A stretch of 64,000 nt of DNA from Ectobius pallidus. Its lineage: Eukaryota; Arthropoda; Insecta; Blattodea; Ectobiidae. Location: contig CAXKWD010000004.1 in NCBI GenBank assembly GCA_964059195.1, forward strand, positions 123,042,043 to 123,106,042, written 5' to 3'. This document shows, piece after piece, positions 1 to 10,560 of the stretch. Numbering within the stretch: position 1 is the stretch's first letter; every line of letters begins with the position of its first letter. A model generated the notes under the pieces. The model was not told the origin of the DNA. It did no database searches and saw nothing but the letters and a program-made list of their open reading frames with translations. Made by a program: the position numbers and the translations under genes.

Positions 1-571
1 TTTGATGAAGAGGAGCCAATGGGTCCATATGGATACGGCAGTCGTAATGAAAGGGGAGAGAAACTGATCCAGTTCGCACAGAGAAATAGGTTAAAAATCA
101 CCAACACATTCTTCAGGAAAAACCCATCAAGCAAGTGGACATGGATAGCTCCCAATGGCATCACAAAGAACGAAATTGACTTCATTCTCACCAACGAACT
201 GAATGAGGTGAAAGATACCCAAGTAGTCAATGGAATAAAATTCGACACAGACCATAGAATGGTACGCATAAGAATAACTATCCAGAGGAATAATTGACCA
301 TAGACAAAGAGACCAAAACCAGAAACAATCAATGCAACAAGACTCAGCCATGAACTGAAAACTAGAATAGGAATTATCGAGAAAGAAAAAACACAAACAA
401 CACAAAGACAATATGACGATCTAGTAAAATGCATTACACACGCAGTGGAGAACTCCAAAATCTCAAACAAAAAGGAACAAAAACTAAACAAGCTTAAGAA
501 AGAGACCCAGGAAATGATAGCAAGGAGGGAACAGTTACAAAGGAGTATGAGGGACAACCCACAGAAAAAAC
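1..571 (+). pseudogene. RTE-like LINE fragment: end of AP-endonuclease domain plus linker
   Basis: Frame 1 is open from the window edge to a TGA at 295-297. A TAG follows at 301-303, then the same frame is open again to about 571. The first part has the features of the C-terminal half of the exonuclease-endonuclease-phosphatase domain of RTE-type LINEs: the NERGEKLIQFA block, a WTW core, the KNEIDFILT motif carrying the catalytic aspartate, and the terminal DHRMV block with the catalytic DH pair. The second part is a lysine- and glutamine-rich linker. Such domains nick target DNA to prime reverse transcription. Two stops and an abrupt end at an inverted PLE arm make this copy dead. The N-terminal part lies outside the window. 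RTE is my best family guess; another LINE clade with a similar endonuclease is possible. Confidence 0.7.
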
Positions 572-883
572 AAGACATGGGGGTCCGGGAGTTTGGAGTC
601 TTGCTACTGTTGGAGGTTTCTTGTGTTGAATCTCGATACAGCTTCAGGGATGGAGCCCAGGCGTTGCTGAGGAAGAGTCCACCTTCTCTGTTGGGATGAG
701 ACCTTATTTCTATTGCTTCTTTTATGACACGGTCCCAATAAGCTGTAGAGTTGTGCATGATTGTGGTTTTGTCGAACATGATTCTGTGGTCATTTTCTAT
801 GGCGTGTTGTGCCACGGCGGATTTATCTGGGTAGAATAGCCTCATGTTGCGTTGGTGTTCCTGCAATCTCTCCTGGACCGTCC
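572..883 (-). repeat. Inverted 3'-end arm of a Penelope-like element
   Basis: This 312-bp stretch is the reverse complement of 11260-11580, the GIY-YIG C-terminal and 3' part of the same PLE. The match is close except for a 9-nt deletion in this arm, where the other copy reads AATTTCAAC. It also differs by carrying a lysine codon (AAA on the minus strand) where the downstream copy has TAA. A partial inverted copy at the 5' side of a 5'-truncated element is a known PLE insertion structure. The junction to the sense copy lies at the near-palindrome GGACCGTCC (875-883). Confidence 0.85.
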
Positions 884-1454
884 ATAGCATTCATCAGAAT
901 ATCCAATTCACCATGGAGCTGGAGAAGGACGGCCGCCTTCCATTCCTGGATATCACTATATACAAAAAACAGGATGGCACTCTGGGACATGGAGTTTATA
1001 GAAAACCCACGCACACTGACCTTTATCTGAACGCCAATAGCCACCACCACCCCTCACAGAAACGTTCTGTCCTGTCCAGCCTTCTGCACCGAGCCACAAG
1101 CATATCTGATTCTGACAACTTGCAAAGAGAAATTGATCATTTATTTACTACTCTACAGCAGAACAACTATAGCCGCCAAGAAATCAGCAAGGTCCTTCAT
1201 CACATCACTGCCAAGAAAACCAGCACCCAACCTGACTCCACCAGTACCCCAAGGAAAGCATTCATCCCACACTGCGGCAACCTGTCCAACAAGATTAGCA
1301 GAATCCTAAAAAAGAAGAACTTAAAGACTATACAAATGCCTCCCACTAAAATTCAACAATTTCTACGGCCAGTGAAAGACCATCGAGGCCTACGAACTTC
1401 AGGAGTCTATAAGATCCCCTGCGAATGTGGCAGCGTCTACATTGGGCAAACTGG
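884..1454 (+). pseudogene. PLE fragment: RT thumb, linker and first half of GIY-YIG domain
   Basis: An open frame of about 190 codons begins inside a PLE reverse transcriptase, after the catalytic palm. It carries LPFLDITIY and the diagnostic YRKPTHTD block of the PLE RT thumb. A basic linker follows with a PPTKIQQFLRPVKD stretch, then the start of a GIY-YIG endonuclease domain with GVYKIPC, a CxC pair and YIGQTG. PLE proteins couple RT to this C-terminal nuclease. The RT palm with its YxDD box is absent, so the copy is 5'-truncated. The frame is cut at the YIGQTG box by the 5' LTR of the gypsy element, and the nuclease resumes at 11254. Confidence 0.9.
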
Positions 1455-2147
1455 TGTACCATATTGTTTGGCACATATGTTTTTTTTATTTTAATTCATT
1501 TGGTTTTCAGGTACTTACGCTTTTGTTTACGTTCGCATCATTCCATCTCTGCTCTTTTGTTTTCTTCTATCTTTGCTTATCTTACAAGTGTACGTGTTTC
1601 GGGGCGCGTTCAAATGTTTTGTTTTGCTGTTTCTCTACCTTCTCGCGTGCTCTAAGCTGAGACCCTCAGTCTGCAGCTAGGAGCCTTTCCGTGAACATCT
1701 TGTCATCTCTTGCCGTCTCTGAACCCCTGTCCGGGTTCGTTTCCGTCTATCCATTCAGGTATGTTTCTGATTTAGTTATATCTTAAAGTTTTCTTTTCTT
1801 GGCGAGTTATTTATTTTTATATTAAATTCTAGTTTTCTATTCGGTTAAATTTATTTCTCGCCAGGATGTTTTTCTTTCGTTCACTGCTGTTCTATCGTTT
1901 AGTTTATTTTCGTCATTGATTTATTTTTGAGATGGAACGATCCGGATACGCCCCCTTTCTGATTAATGATGTATATCGAACCAGTTCTAGCTAAATTGTT
2001 CAGCTTGTAGTTTTCAAATAGATTTTTATCATTTGTATCTTATATTTTTATAAATAAATTGTTAATGTTCTGAGTCAGTGATTTTTCTGGTTACATTATG
2101 TTATTCTCCCCTGGGTTATTTAATGGGTAAATCAAATTACCAGCACA
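1455..2147 (+). repeat. 5' LTR of the gypsy element
   Basis: This 693-bp direct repeat has the TG...CA termini usual for LTRs. Its partner is 10561-11253, and I found no mismatch when reading them side by side. An AATAAA-type signal occurs near the end (2050-2058, ATAAATAAA), consistent with a polyadenylation signal in R. The LTR would supply promoter and terminator for the element. Confidence 0.95.
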
Positions 2148-2152
2148 AAATG

Positions 2153-2163
2153 TGGTAGCAGAG
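2153..2163 (+). other. Primer-binding site (initiator tRNA-Met type)
   Basis: TGGTAGCAGAG begins 5 nt after the LTR end. It is complementary to the 3' end of animal initiator tRNA-Met including CCA, so this tRNA probably primes minus-strand DNA synthesis. Confidence 0.75.
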
Positions 2164-2295
2164 CGTAGTTGGTCTTGATTTGGGCTTCTTTAACTACCGA
2201 AATTATTATACCTTTTTCAAGTTTTCTAAATTTTGCCGGCGTATTTGCCTGTTATTTAAAACTTTCATTTTTCATTCCGCTTTCTCTATTGCAAT

Positions 2296-3737
2296 ATGGA
2301 AGACATTGTGATTTCCCCGGACGCTTTACGCAAAGATGAGCTTAGGGCTGAATTTTTGCATCGCGGTGTCTATAAAGGAATAGATGTCGATTTGCAGGCT
2401 TTATTGCCTAAATGCAAGGAAATTAAATTATTTAGTATGCCTGGCGTGGATAAATATAATGAAGATTCAGCAGTCGATGAAAGCGTTAGGATACAGAATG
2501 CATTGAAAGAATTCGAGAAAAATGTTGAGGAATTTGAAAATACGGGGATTACTGATAGACAGTATCGTAGAATGTTGCATAGATAGGTACATTGGAGAGA
2601 TAGAAATTCATTTTTAAATCGTATCACTGAAGAACAGGATATTATTAACAACCAACAGAGAAGAGAGCTAGTTTTCTTGGAGTTGTTCGAGAAGTTAAGA
2701 TTATTGCGAGCCAGTGGTACTGCCACAGTGATGGCGCCGGACTATGTTTCTACTCGTCCTATTATTACAGCTCAGAAAAGTGAAACTTTAGTTGCACCGA
2801 ACTTATTGGACTCGCAACCTGACCTGCAATTTCAAAGTGCTAGGCAAACCGATGATTCTGTAAACTTACTTGGTTTTATTTCTACTACTAATGAAAATAT
2901 TGCTCGGCCCCTTGAAAATGAACAAGCCATTTCTAGTCAAAGCATTTCTCTTCCAAATTTAAAATTTTTGAATTACCAAATCCTGTAGAACAGTTGATTC
3001 AGAAACTTCCGGTTTTTGATATTTGTAATGCTGATCAAGCTTTTCTTTTTTTGAAACAACTAGTTAATTTCCAAAAACAAGTGTCATCATTCCGATTAAG
3101 CGAAATCCAGATATTACAAATTATGTGCTCTCGTGCTACAGGACAACTACTAGATTTAATCATGAAAGCTATTAATACTGGAGTAACAATAAAGCAGTTT
3201 CAACTTTCGGTAATTAAATATTATATTCCGGATATTATCTTGCACCAAATTACTGGCAAGTATTATTTTCGTAATCAACGCCCTGAGGAGAGTTTTCTTA
3301 ATTACGTTGAAGACATTGAAATTGTAGCTAGTGCTTTAATGTTGTCCCATTCTGAGAAAGAATCAGTTGCGATGGTTGGTGCGGGTGCTAGATTGCCCGA
3401 AGTCCGTGGGCTGTTTCTCAGCCTATCTCCACCTGTTACTTGGGAACAGTTAAAAGAACTTGCTCCTAAATTGAATAATGCGGCGGCTTTGGGGCAATCT
3501 TATGCTTCACCGCGCCCTGAAGGGCAAGATGATTTTTCTAATAGACCCACTTTCTACAGAAATAGTTGGTCGGGTCAAGCTAGATCTAACCTGGCCACTC
3601 GGGGCGGCAGATCTGTTATTTTCTGTGATGTCTGTAATCGAGCTGGACATACTCGCGATAGGTGTTGGGGTAGAACAGGTGCTACCAACTATCGTGGTAG
3701 GAATTTTGCATCGAGCACTGGTAATAGGCAGAGCTGA
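2296..3737 (+). pseudogene. gag: Gypsy gag, interrupted by one stop and one frameshift
   Basis: Gag builds the virus-like particle and binds element RNA. From the ATG at 2296, frame 1 runs to a TAG at 2584-2586, and the same frame continues open to a stop at 2986-2988. Around 2955-2970, in an A/T homopolymer run, the coding sense moves to the frame of 2994-3737. Upstream codons of that second frame read ELPNPVEQ and fit the downstream protein. The C-terminal part has a single CCHC zinc knuckle, C-x2-C-x4-H-x4-C, within CDVCNRAGHTRDRC (about 3630-3671). The total is about 480 codons, typical for gypsy Gag. The frame ends with a TGA that is in phase with pol. An assembly error could explain the homopolymer frameshift. 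Confidence 0.85.
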
Positions 3738-3741
3738 CTAG
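3735..3741 (+). promoter_or_regulatory. Probable stop-codon readthrough site, TGA-CTAG, between gag and pol
   Basis: The gag frame ends in TGA, followed directly by CTAG. UGA-CUAG is the well-known leaky stop context of alphaviruses and of several readthrough genes in animals. The frame stays open from 3738 straight into the protease. Pol has no in-frame ATG before the RT region (first at 4413), so readthrough is the simplest way to make a Gag-Pol fusion. Confidence 0.7.
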
Positions 3742-6700
3742 GCAAGAAAAATCATTGCTTAAGGAAGGATGTGAAATTTCCTATTGTAGAAAAAGTGTCT
3801 AGTAATGTCCCTATTGTTACTGCATGTTTAAATAACATCTCGTGTCAAGCTTTAGTAGATTCTGGTAGCTCTTATTCTATCGTGTCCCACGAATTTGCTG
3901 CTAAAAATAATTTTACGGTATGCCCGTGTGACTTAGTTTGCTATAGTATTGATCAGTCCCCAGTAAGAATTTTGGGCAAAACTCGACTTAGAATAAAACT
4001 AGCTAAATTTACCTGGAATTTTAATTTCATTGTAATTAAGGGGTTGCCTGTTCAGGCCGTTTTGGGAGCAGATTTTTTGTCTAAAACTAGAACCATATTG
4101 GACTTAAGTTGTGGTGTGCTGCGTTTTGGGTTCGACCCGAGAACCGTTGCGCAGTTACATTTCGATTCTCGAAATGCCGAGTATGAGGTTTTAGCTGCCA
4201 CTATTGATCCGTTGTTTGAAAATAATTTTCCTGCGGATCTAAAATTATCTCATCTTTCTTCTGAGAAGGCTGCTGACATTCGTCGTTTGGTAGAACTGTA
4301 CCCGGATGTTCTAACTAACGACCTGGGGCTAACTAACCTCATAGAGTACGATATTGTTCTGGAAGATCAAAAGGCTGTTAGGTTACCACCGTATCGCCTC
4401 TCTCCGCCTCGTATGCAAATTCTTAAAGCCAAAATTGATTCTATGCTTCAGCAAGGCATTATCAGACCATCCAAATCTTCATACTCGAGTCCGATCTTTC
4501 TGGTACCAAAACCAAATAATGACTTCCGTCCAGTAGTCGACTACAGGGTGCTCAATAGTAAAATCTCTATAGAGTCAGTGCCATTACCGGATGTACACAA
4601 TAATTTTCATTGGTTTCAAAAGGCAAAATTTTTCACTAGCCTTGACTTGAATAGCGCCTATCATCAGATTCCGCTTTCAGAAAAGTCTATGCCGCTCACT
4701 GCTTTCGCGACTGACTGGAATTTGTACGAGTATACCCGCGTGCCATTTGGAATAGCAGTCGGGGCGCAAGTGTTAACTAGGTTATTAGACTCCATTTTCT
4801 CTGATATTAAATTCCAGTTTGTTTTCCATTATTTGGATGATCTGATTGTGTATTCAAATTCTTACGAAGAGCACTTGGAGCATTTGCAAGAAGTTTTGCA
4901 TCGTTTGCGCGAGGCCAAACTTACGGTTAAACCGGCTAAAGTAAATTTTTTGGCTCAGAATCTGTCATTTTTAGGACATCTGATAGGTCCTAATGGAGTT
5001 TCTATTGACCCTGACCGCACTGTTAAAATTCGAAATTTTCCTCCCCCGCGCAATCAAAAAGCTGTCGGAAGGTTTGTAGGTATGGTTAATTACTTTTCCA
5101 AGTTTATACCTAAGTTTGCAGAAATTTGTGCTCCTCTGAATGTTTTAAGGAGAAAAAACACCAAGTTTCATTGGGGGGAAGATCAGCAGAAAGCTTTTGA
5201 ATTACTTAAACAAAAAGTCACTAACCCTCCTGTGTTGGCGATGGCCGATTTCTCCAGGGGTTTCATATTACAAACGGATGCTTGTGGGCGTGCCCTAGCG
5301 GCGGTTTTACTGCAAGAGTTTCCTGATGGGAGACGCCCCATAGCTTTCGCTTCACGTGCCTTGACTGATCAGGAGAGAAAACTTTCGATGTACGAACTTG
5401 AAGCCTTAGCGGTTCTTTTTGGCATGGAAAAATACAAAATGTACCTAGAACACGTTGAGTTTCTTTTGGAGACCGATAATCAAGCTCTTAGTTGGGTCCT
5501 AGGCCGTCCGAGGAAAACTGGTAAAATTGCTCGCTGGGCGTTGCGTATTTCAGCATTTAAGTTTAAAGTCAGTCACATCCGTAGTTCGATGAACGTAGTA
5601 GCGGACACATTGTCTCGTATGTTCGAGGGTTACTCTGACGAGCAACTTGGTGGTGATGATTCCGCCAGTGAGTCCGAAAATGAGGTTTTTCTTAGTGCCC
5701 TTCTTTCGGATTTGCCTACTTCTTTCCTTACTATAAGGGAGGCCCAGAGTCAAGATCCAAAATTAAATAGTATTTTACAAGATTTGGAAAAAGGTACTCT
5801 AATTCCCCCATATTCTGTTAAGGATGGTGTCCTTGTATGCAAGGCTAATAGGGATGGCAAATTTAAAGTGGTAGTACCTGATAACTTGGTTCCGTTGCTT
5901 TTTCAATACTTTCATATTTCTCCAGTAGGGGGTCATTTGGGTTTGTATAAAACCATAGGCAAAATAAGGGAGCATTTTATTTGGAAAGGTTTAGATAAGG
6001 ACATACAGATAAGAGTTAAATCTTGTAATATTTGTAAGCAAAGTAAACCGGCTCAGAAGGTACATTACGGTTACCTCGCGTCTCAGATTGCCTCTCGCCC
6101 TATGGAAAAATTGTTTGTTGATTATGTGGGACGTTTGCCAAGGTCTAACAAAGGTAATACTTTCCTATTGGTTTGCGTGGACGCGTTCTCGAAGTTTGTG
6201 TGGTTTTTTCCAGTCCGTGAAGCCACTTCTGCTGTTACTATTGCTTGCCTTTCTCAGATTTGCTCTACTTTTGGCCCTCCTAGTAATATTGTCTCAGATA
6301 ATGCTAGTCAGTTCACATCTAATTCCTTCCGTAAATTTTGCTTTGACAGGGGTATAGCTCATGTGACTACTACGCCCTTCTATCCTAACCCTTCATTGGC
6401 TGAGAGGGTAAATAGAAACATTCGTTCGGCCCTTATTGCTTTCCATTCTGACAATCACGGACGTTGGGATGTGAATTTGGAGTGGTTAGCCTATGCATTC
6501 AACACGGCTATCCACGAGGCTCATAAGTCTACCCCTTTTGCACTTATGATGGGTTTTCAGCCAAATTGTCCCCTGTCTAACCTATGGGCTCTCAATGATT
6601 TACTCCCTGATCAGCCGAATCCACAGGATTTAAAAGACAGATGGAGTAGGGCGCTTCGCAATCTAAAAAGGAGTCACACCAAAACCCAAGAAAGGTATAA

Positions 6701-6917
6701 CAAGGATAAGGCTCCCATCCCTTTCAAACCTGGTGATAAAGTCTTTCTTAAGAACCACCCTATTAGTAAAGCCATAAATAAATTTTCTGCAAAATTAGCT
6801 CCCCGTTTTTGCGGCCCCTATCTTATTGAAAAGTTTACTACACCGGTTTCTGTTTCCCTACGGGATGAAAAAGGAAAGTTTTATAGGGCGCATATTTCTC
6901 AATTGAAAATGGCTTAA
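3738..6917 (+). CDS. pol: Gypsy pol polyprotein: protease, RT, RNase H, integrase
   Basis: An uninterrupted frame of about 1,059 codons follows the gag TGA in the same phase. Numbering from the GTG at 3771: the aspartic protease active site is DSG at 30-32. The reverse transcriptase has the FTSLDLNSAYHQI block and catalytic YLDD at 354-357. RNase H is marked by TDACG, the YELEAL glutamate, TDNQAL and VADTLSR. The integrase has an HHCC zinc motif (HISPVGGH ... CNICKQ) and the catalytic triad D784, D843, E878, with 34 residues between the last two. A basic C-terminal region follows (FKPGDKVFLK). The order is that of Ty3/gypsy. All catalytic residues I can check are present, so this pol looks functional. 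It lacks an early ATG and so depends on gag translation. It copies element RNA to DNA and integrates it. Confidence 0.95.
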   Translation, partial: LGKKNHCLRKDVKFPIVEKVSSNVPIVTACLNNISCQALVDSGSSYSIVSHEFAAKNNFTVCPCDLVCYSIDQSPVRILGKTRLRIKLAKFTWNFNFIVIKGLPVQAVLGADFLSKTRTILDLSCGVLRFGFDPRTVAQLHFDSRNAEYEVLAATIDPLFENNFPADLKLSHLSSEKAADIRRLVELYPDVLTNDLGLTNLIEYDIVLEDQKAVRLPPYRLSPPRMQILKAKIDSMLQQGIIRPSKSSYSSPIFLVPKPNNDFRPVVDYRVLNSKISIESVPLPDVHNNFHWFQKAKFFTSLDLNSAYHQIPLSEKSMPLTAFATDWNLYEYTRVPFGIAVGAQVLTRLLDSIFSDIKFQFVFHYLDDLIVYSNSYEEHLEHLQEVLHRLREAKLTVKPAKVNFLAQNLSFLGHLIGPNGVSIDPDRTVKIRNFPPPRNQKAVGRFVGMVNYFSKFIPKFAEICAPLNVLRRKNTKFHWGEDQQKAFELLKQKVTNPPVLAMADFSRGFILQTDACGRALAAVLLQEFPDGRRPIAFASRALTDQERKLSMYELEALAVLFGMEKYKMYLEHVEFLLETDNQALSWVLGRPRKTGKIARWALRISAFKFKVSHIRSSMNVVADTLSRMFEGYSDEQLGGDDSASESENEVFLSALLSDLPTSFLTIREAQSQDPKLNSILQDLEKGTLIPPYSVKDGVLVCKANRDGKFKVVVPDNLVPLLFQYFHISPVGGHLGLYKTIGKIREHFIWKGLDKDIQIRVKSCNICKQSKPAQKVHYGYLASQIASRPMEKLFVDYVGRLPRSNKGNTFLLVCVDAFSKFVWFFPVREATSAVTIACLSQICSTFGPPSNIVSDNASQFTSNSFRKFCFDRGIAHVTTTPFYPNPSLAERVNRNIRSALIAFHSDNHGRWDVNLEWLAYAFNTAIHEAHKSTPFALMMGFQPNCPLSNLWALNDLLPDQPNPQDLKDRWSRALRNLKRSHTKTQERYNKDKAPIPFKPGDKVFLKNHPISKAINKFSAKLAPRFCGPYLIEKFTTPVSVSLRDEKGKFYRAHISQLKMA

Positions 6918-9900
6918 GGATTTTCGTGCCAGGGGTCTCCATGATTTGGGCATGGTGATTTGGGAGCTGACGTTCCCGGCTTCCCGAGTCTTAGGTCTTC
7001 TTTTCGGCTTTTATCTATCTTCTTCATTTTATAGTAAAATATATTTTGGTCTAAATTTTCTGTATATATTTTCGCTTGTAATTTTCATATTTTGCTTTAT
7101 TTTGATAAAATGAATATTAAAATTCAATATATATCAAAGTATATGTTTTGTAAAGTTTTGTTATGGCGTTAAAACTTAAAAGGTCTCATTCAAATTTTTC
7201 GAGTTTCTCTGGGGTTTTTATTGTATTCAAAATTTTAGGCCCAAGCCGCTTTAAGTATGAACATGCGAGTTTTTATTGTTTTTCAAAATTTAGTATTTGT
7301 CCAGTTTTGTGGAATTTTTTATTAATCTTGTATTTTGTAAGTTTTCCTAGTACTTTTGCTTTAGACTTAGCATATTCATACGTATTCGGCATTTTTGTTT
7401 TGGGGGGGGGGTTATATGAAATCACTATGCAATTTTGATTAATATCTGTTTATTCTTCACTGGTTCCAGTTGCCATTTTCAATCCGGTGCTATTATTATT
7501 CCATATTGCTTTGCTGCCACTTGCTGTTGTTTACATGTTACGTCTCTAGCTTGCCGGTCGTTCCTCTCTGATGTTTTGTTATTATTTTCTTGTTTTGTTT
7601 TGGTTTAATTTTGTTGAGTTTTTTTCTTCTTTCTGCATACCTGAATATCCTTTTGTTTTCATCCATTTCCTGAAAAGAAATTGTAATTTTCAATATAATT
7701 TTTATTTTATTTTTCTATCTGAATTTAATTGGTGTTTTCAAAAATGATTAAACAATCAAGCTAAGATTTCCAGACTATTCCCCCCTAGACTGCAGACTCC
7801 TAATTACACGCTTTAGCTGTATATTTTGCTAATGAAAATAATAAATATAATATAAACAGTTTTTCTGAACAGTATCTAACTATAAGTCATTATATTTCTC
7901 ACTACCGAAATTACATAGTTATCATAAATGTTATTGGTTTTGGCATTATATCAGAGATAAAATAATTTCCACAAATCAAAATTTTCAGATTATAAAATAC
8001 AAAATGCATTAGCTTGGAATCTTGCTATCATTTATTAGCTTCTGTAAAAAAAAAATCTCACTTTATACAGGGCAATTAGTGAGTTTTCTTATTCCAAATA
8101 TAGGTTCTGGAAGTCTCTAATATAGTATAAACAAAACTGAGACATTTCCATTGTTTTGTATTGTACAAATAATCATTCAATAAGGCATCAATATATTATA
8201 AGCCATTTCTTGAATGAGCTTACCGAAAATGAAAAAAGAAAAAAAAATCAAGAAATATAAAAAAGAAGGATTTACTAAAGAAGTGATTAAGACGTCAAAA
8301 AAAAATCCTAAGTACCACGATATTGGATATAATATTGGAATAAGTCTCATAAAAAATAATGAATTAGAACGATTCCATTGTTTCTTTTAATAGTTCTGCG
8401 AAGGATTGTCTTTACAAATATTAAATGTTTTCGCAGTAAACTATGGCATTTCTTAAATGATTTTCTCAAATTGATCTAATAATGGAAAGAAGAATAATTT
8501 ATTATACAAAACTGAAACTAATTACTATTTGTGTCTAAAACCTCTTTAATGGATACCATGCTTATGTCCTAATGCTCTGTCGGCTCGGTAAAACATTTAT
8601 ATTACAGAAGTAATTGCTACTTCAGTTATGTTTTCTTCCGACTTTGAGTTTCAAAGGATAAAGGAATATATATAATACAGCAAGGATATTGTATAAATAT
8701 ATATATATATTTCTAAATAAATATGAAAACTGTATATTTAACTAACCTGGAAATAAAAGGGTAAAGGTAATATTCCCAATTTGACTTATTAAATGGCGTG
8801 TAGTTACATACATTACGTGTCATAATTATTAATTTGCACGTATGCAATTACTGATTTTCATTTTCATCTGTTGGTTTTCTTGTGTCCGTTGCGCGGTTTG
8901 TTCTGTCGTGTGTTTGTTGGTGGTCTCTGACTCCTCCACGAGAGGGCACCTCAGCTTTCCGTTCGCAGCTCGCGGGGGTGTCTGCTAATTTCGTGGAGGA
9001 GGTGTCATTTTTGCTCCTTGCTGGCGGACGGCTTTGTTATTTCGGGTCTCACAGAGCGGGGCGTCAGCATTGTGTTCCGATTCCGCCCCATGTGGGCGAG
9101 GTTTTATTTGCTTTTGTTTCAGACTCCCAACTCGACAATCTGTTTTCTGAAGGAAAACAATAGTTTGCTATGTAAAGGCACGGCCTACTAGCGATGCGTC
9201 GCCCTCCGATCCAGGACAGTGGATGAGTGCAGCGAGCGACGAAGATTTTCCTTAAAAAAAAAAAAAAACTTACCTTTCCAACCCACGCCGCGCTCCGTCA
9301 CTCCAATTCCAATCTCCATCAATTCATTTGTCATGTGTTTTAGTCCGGACTATCCAACTACCCATTTATGTCATCATTCATTCATTTCATTTCATTTTGC
9401 CATCATTTGCATTAATATTTTCTCTGCATCATCCTATTGTCACCTCATTTAGCTTTTCATCTCATATGTTTCATCTTTTCACTTAATTTATCAATATTTA
9501 TTAAATTATTGTTGTAAAAAAAAAATATATATATATATGTTTATTTGAGATTATTGTAAATAATAACTTTATTGGGGCTTCACCCTTATGTACATATTCT
9601 TTTTAACCATTGTTTATCCATAGCAAGTTTTTTTATTAATAGTCACTTGAAAAATTAATTGTATAAAAAAAGGGGCCTTTCATATTCTATATATGGCTTT
9701 TCATAGCTTTTGGGGATTATCCCTTAGTTGAATGTTTTGTAAATTAATATTGCCCTGTGTAGATAAATTTTTACTTGAAATATTCTAAAATTCTTATTTG
9801 TAGTACACAATTTTTCATAAAACTGTAATTGCTAATAGTTTGAAGTTCTAAAATTTTTCTGTGGTTTGTAAATCAAAATAAGGCCCCTTCTGGATCGTCT

Positions 9901-10547
9901 AAAATTTTCTCTAAGTTAGGGGGCAAAAGAAAATTAAATATTAAAAGCTCTTAAAGCAGTTTTTGAAATGTTATGTTGTGAGTACCTGAATATTAATATT
10001 CTTTTTGTAATTTCAGTATGTTGTGCTGTGGTGCTTTGCTCCCCCATGGCCATTCTTCAGAATATGTATTTGCACTGACTATGTGGCTTCTTGCTTGCTA
10101 CTCTGTTTTGGCCATCCTCTTCGACTGGCTTCTTCTGGCTTCCTGGCTCCTGTGTCCGGGGACGCCCGGGCGCCGCTGTCAAGGTCTCCTGTGCAAGATA
10201 AAGCAACTATCACAACATGACCCAGTTCTGCTGTTGTCAAAACAACTATGGAATGCATGCACCTGTCATGCGTTACTCACCGTCATATCAACATCTCAAG
10301 AACTATGCAGCTACTGTTTGATGCATGTTTGTCATGCTCCAATTATTCAAATTTTATAACCAGTTTATACTACAAGTTATCATACTACACGATATTGGAC
10401 ATTGTGTTTAGCCAGTGACTATAATTATTCAGTTTTGGACAACTACTGTTTGTGATGGACCATGAGTTATAGCAAGCCCTTTATGTACTATATATATTTA
10501 TGCAGTGCTTTTCAAAATAAATCTCTTCAAGATTTTTTTTGTTGGTC
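6918..10547 (+). other. 3.6-kb 3' tail of the gypsy element, no recognised gene
   Basis: Between pol and the 3' LTR lies 3.6 kb with no env-like or other recognisable protein. Most of it is AT-rich (7000-8800 and 9400-10000). A GC-richer island lies at 8880-9240 with an open stretch of about 90 codons that I do not recognise. A good 3' splice-acceptor-like site (pyrimidine tract then TTTCAG) ends at 10017. The frame after it has a hydrophobic stretch around codons 20-45. This could be a spliced accessory product, a decayed env, or an inserted element without clear ends. Confidence 0.5.
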
Positions 10548-10550
10548 GGC

Positions 10551-10557
10551 GGGGAGA
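10551..10557 (+). other. Probable polypurine tract
   Basis: A short purine run (GGGGAGA, preceded by CGGC) lies 3 nt before the 3' LTR. This is where plus-strand priming is expected in LTR elements. It is short, so the exact primer is uncertain. Confidence 0.5.
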
Positions 10558-10560
10558 TTA

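Noticed and set aside
8882..9163. 93-codon frame in the gypsy tail
   Set aside because: Not recognised and no env motif, signal peptide or cleavage site; mentioned only within the tail feature.
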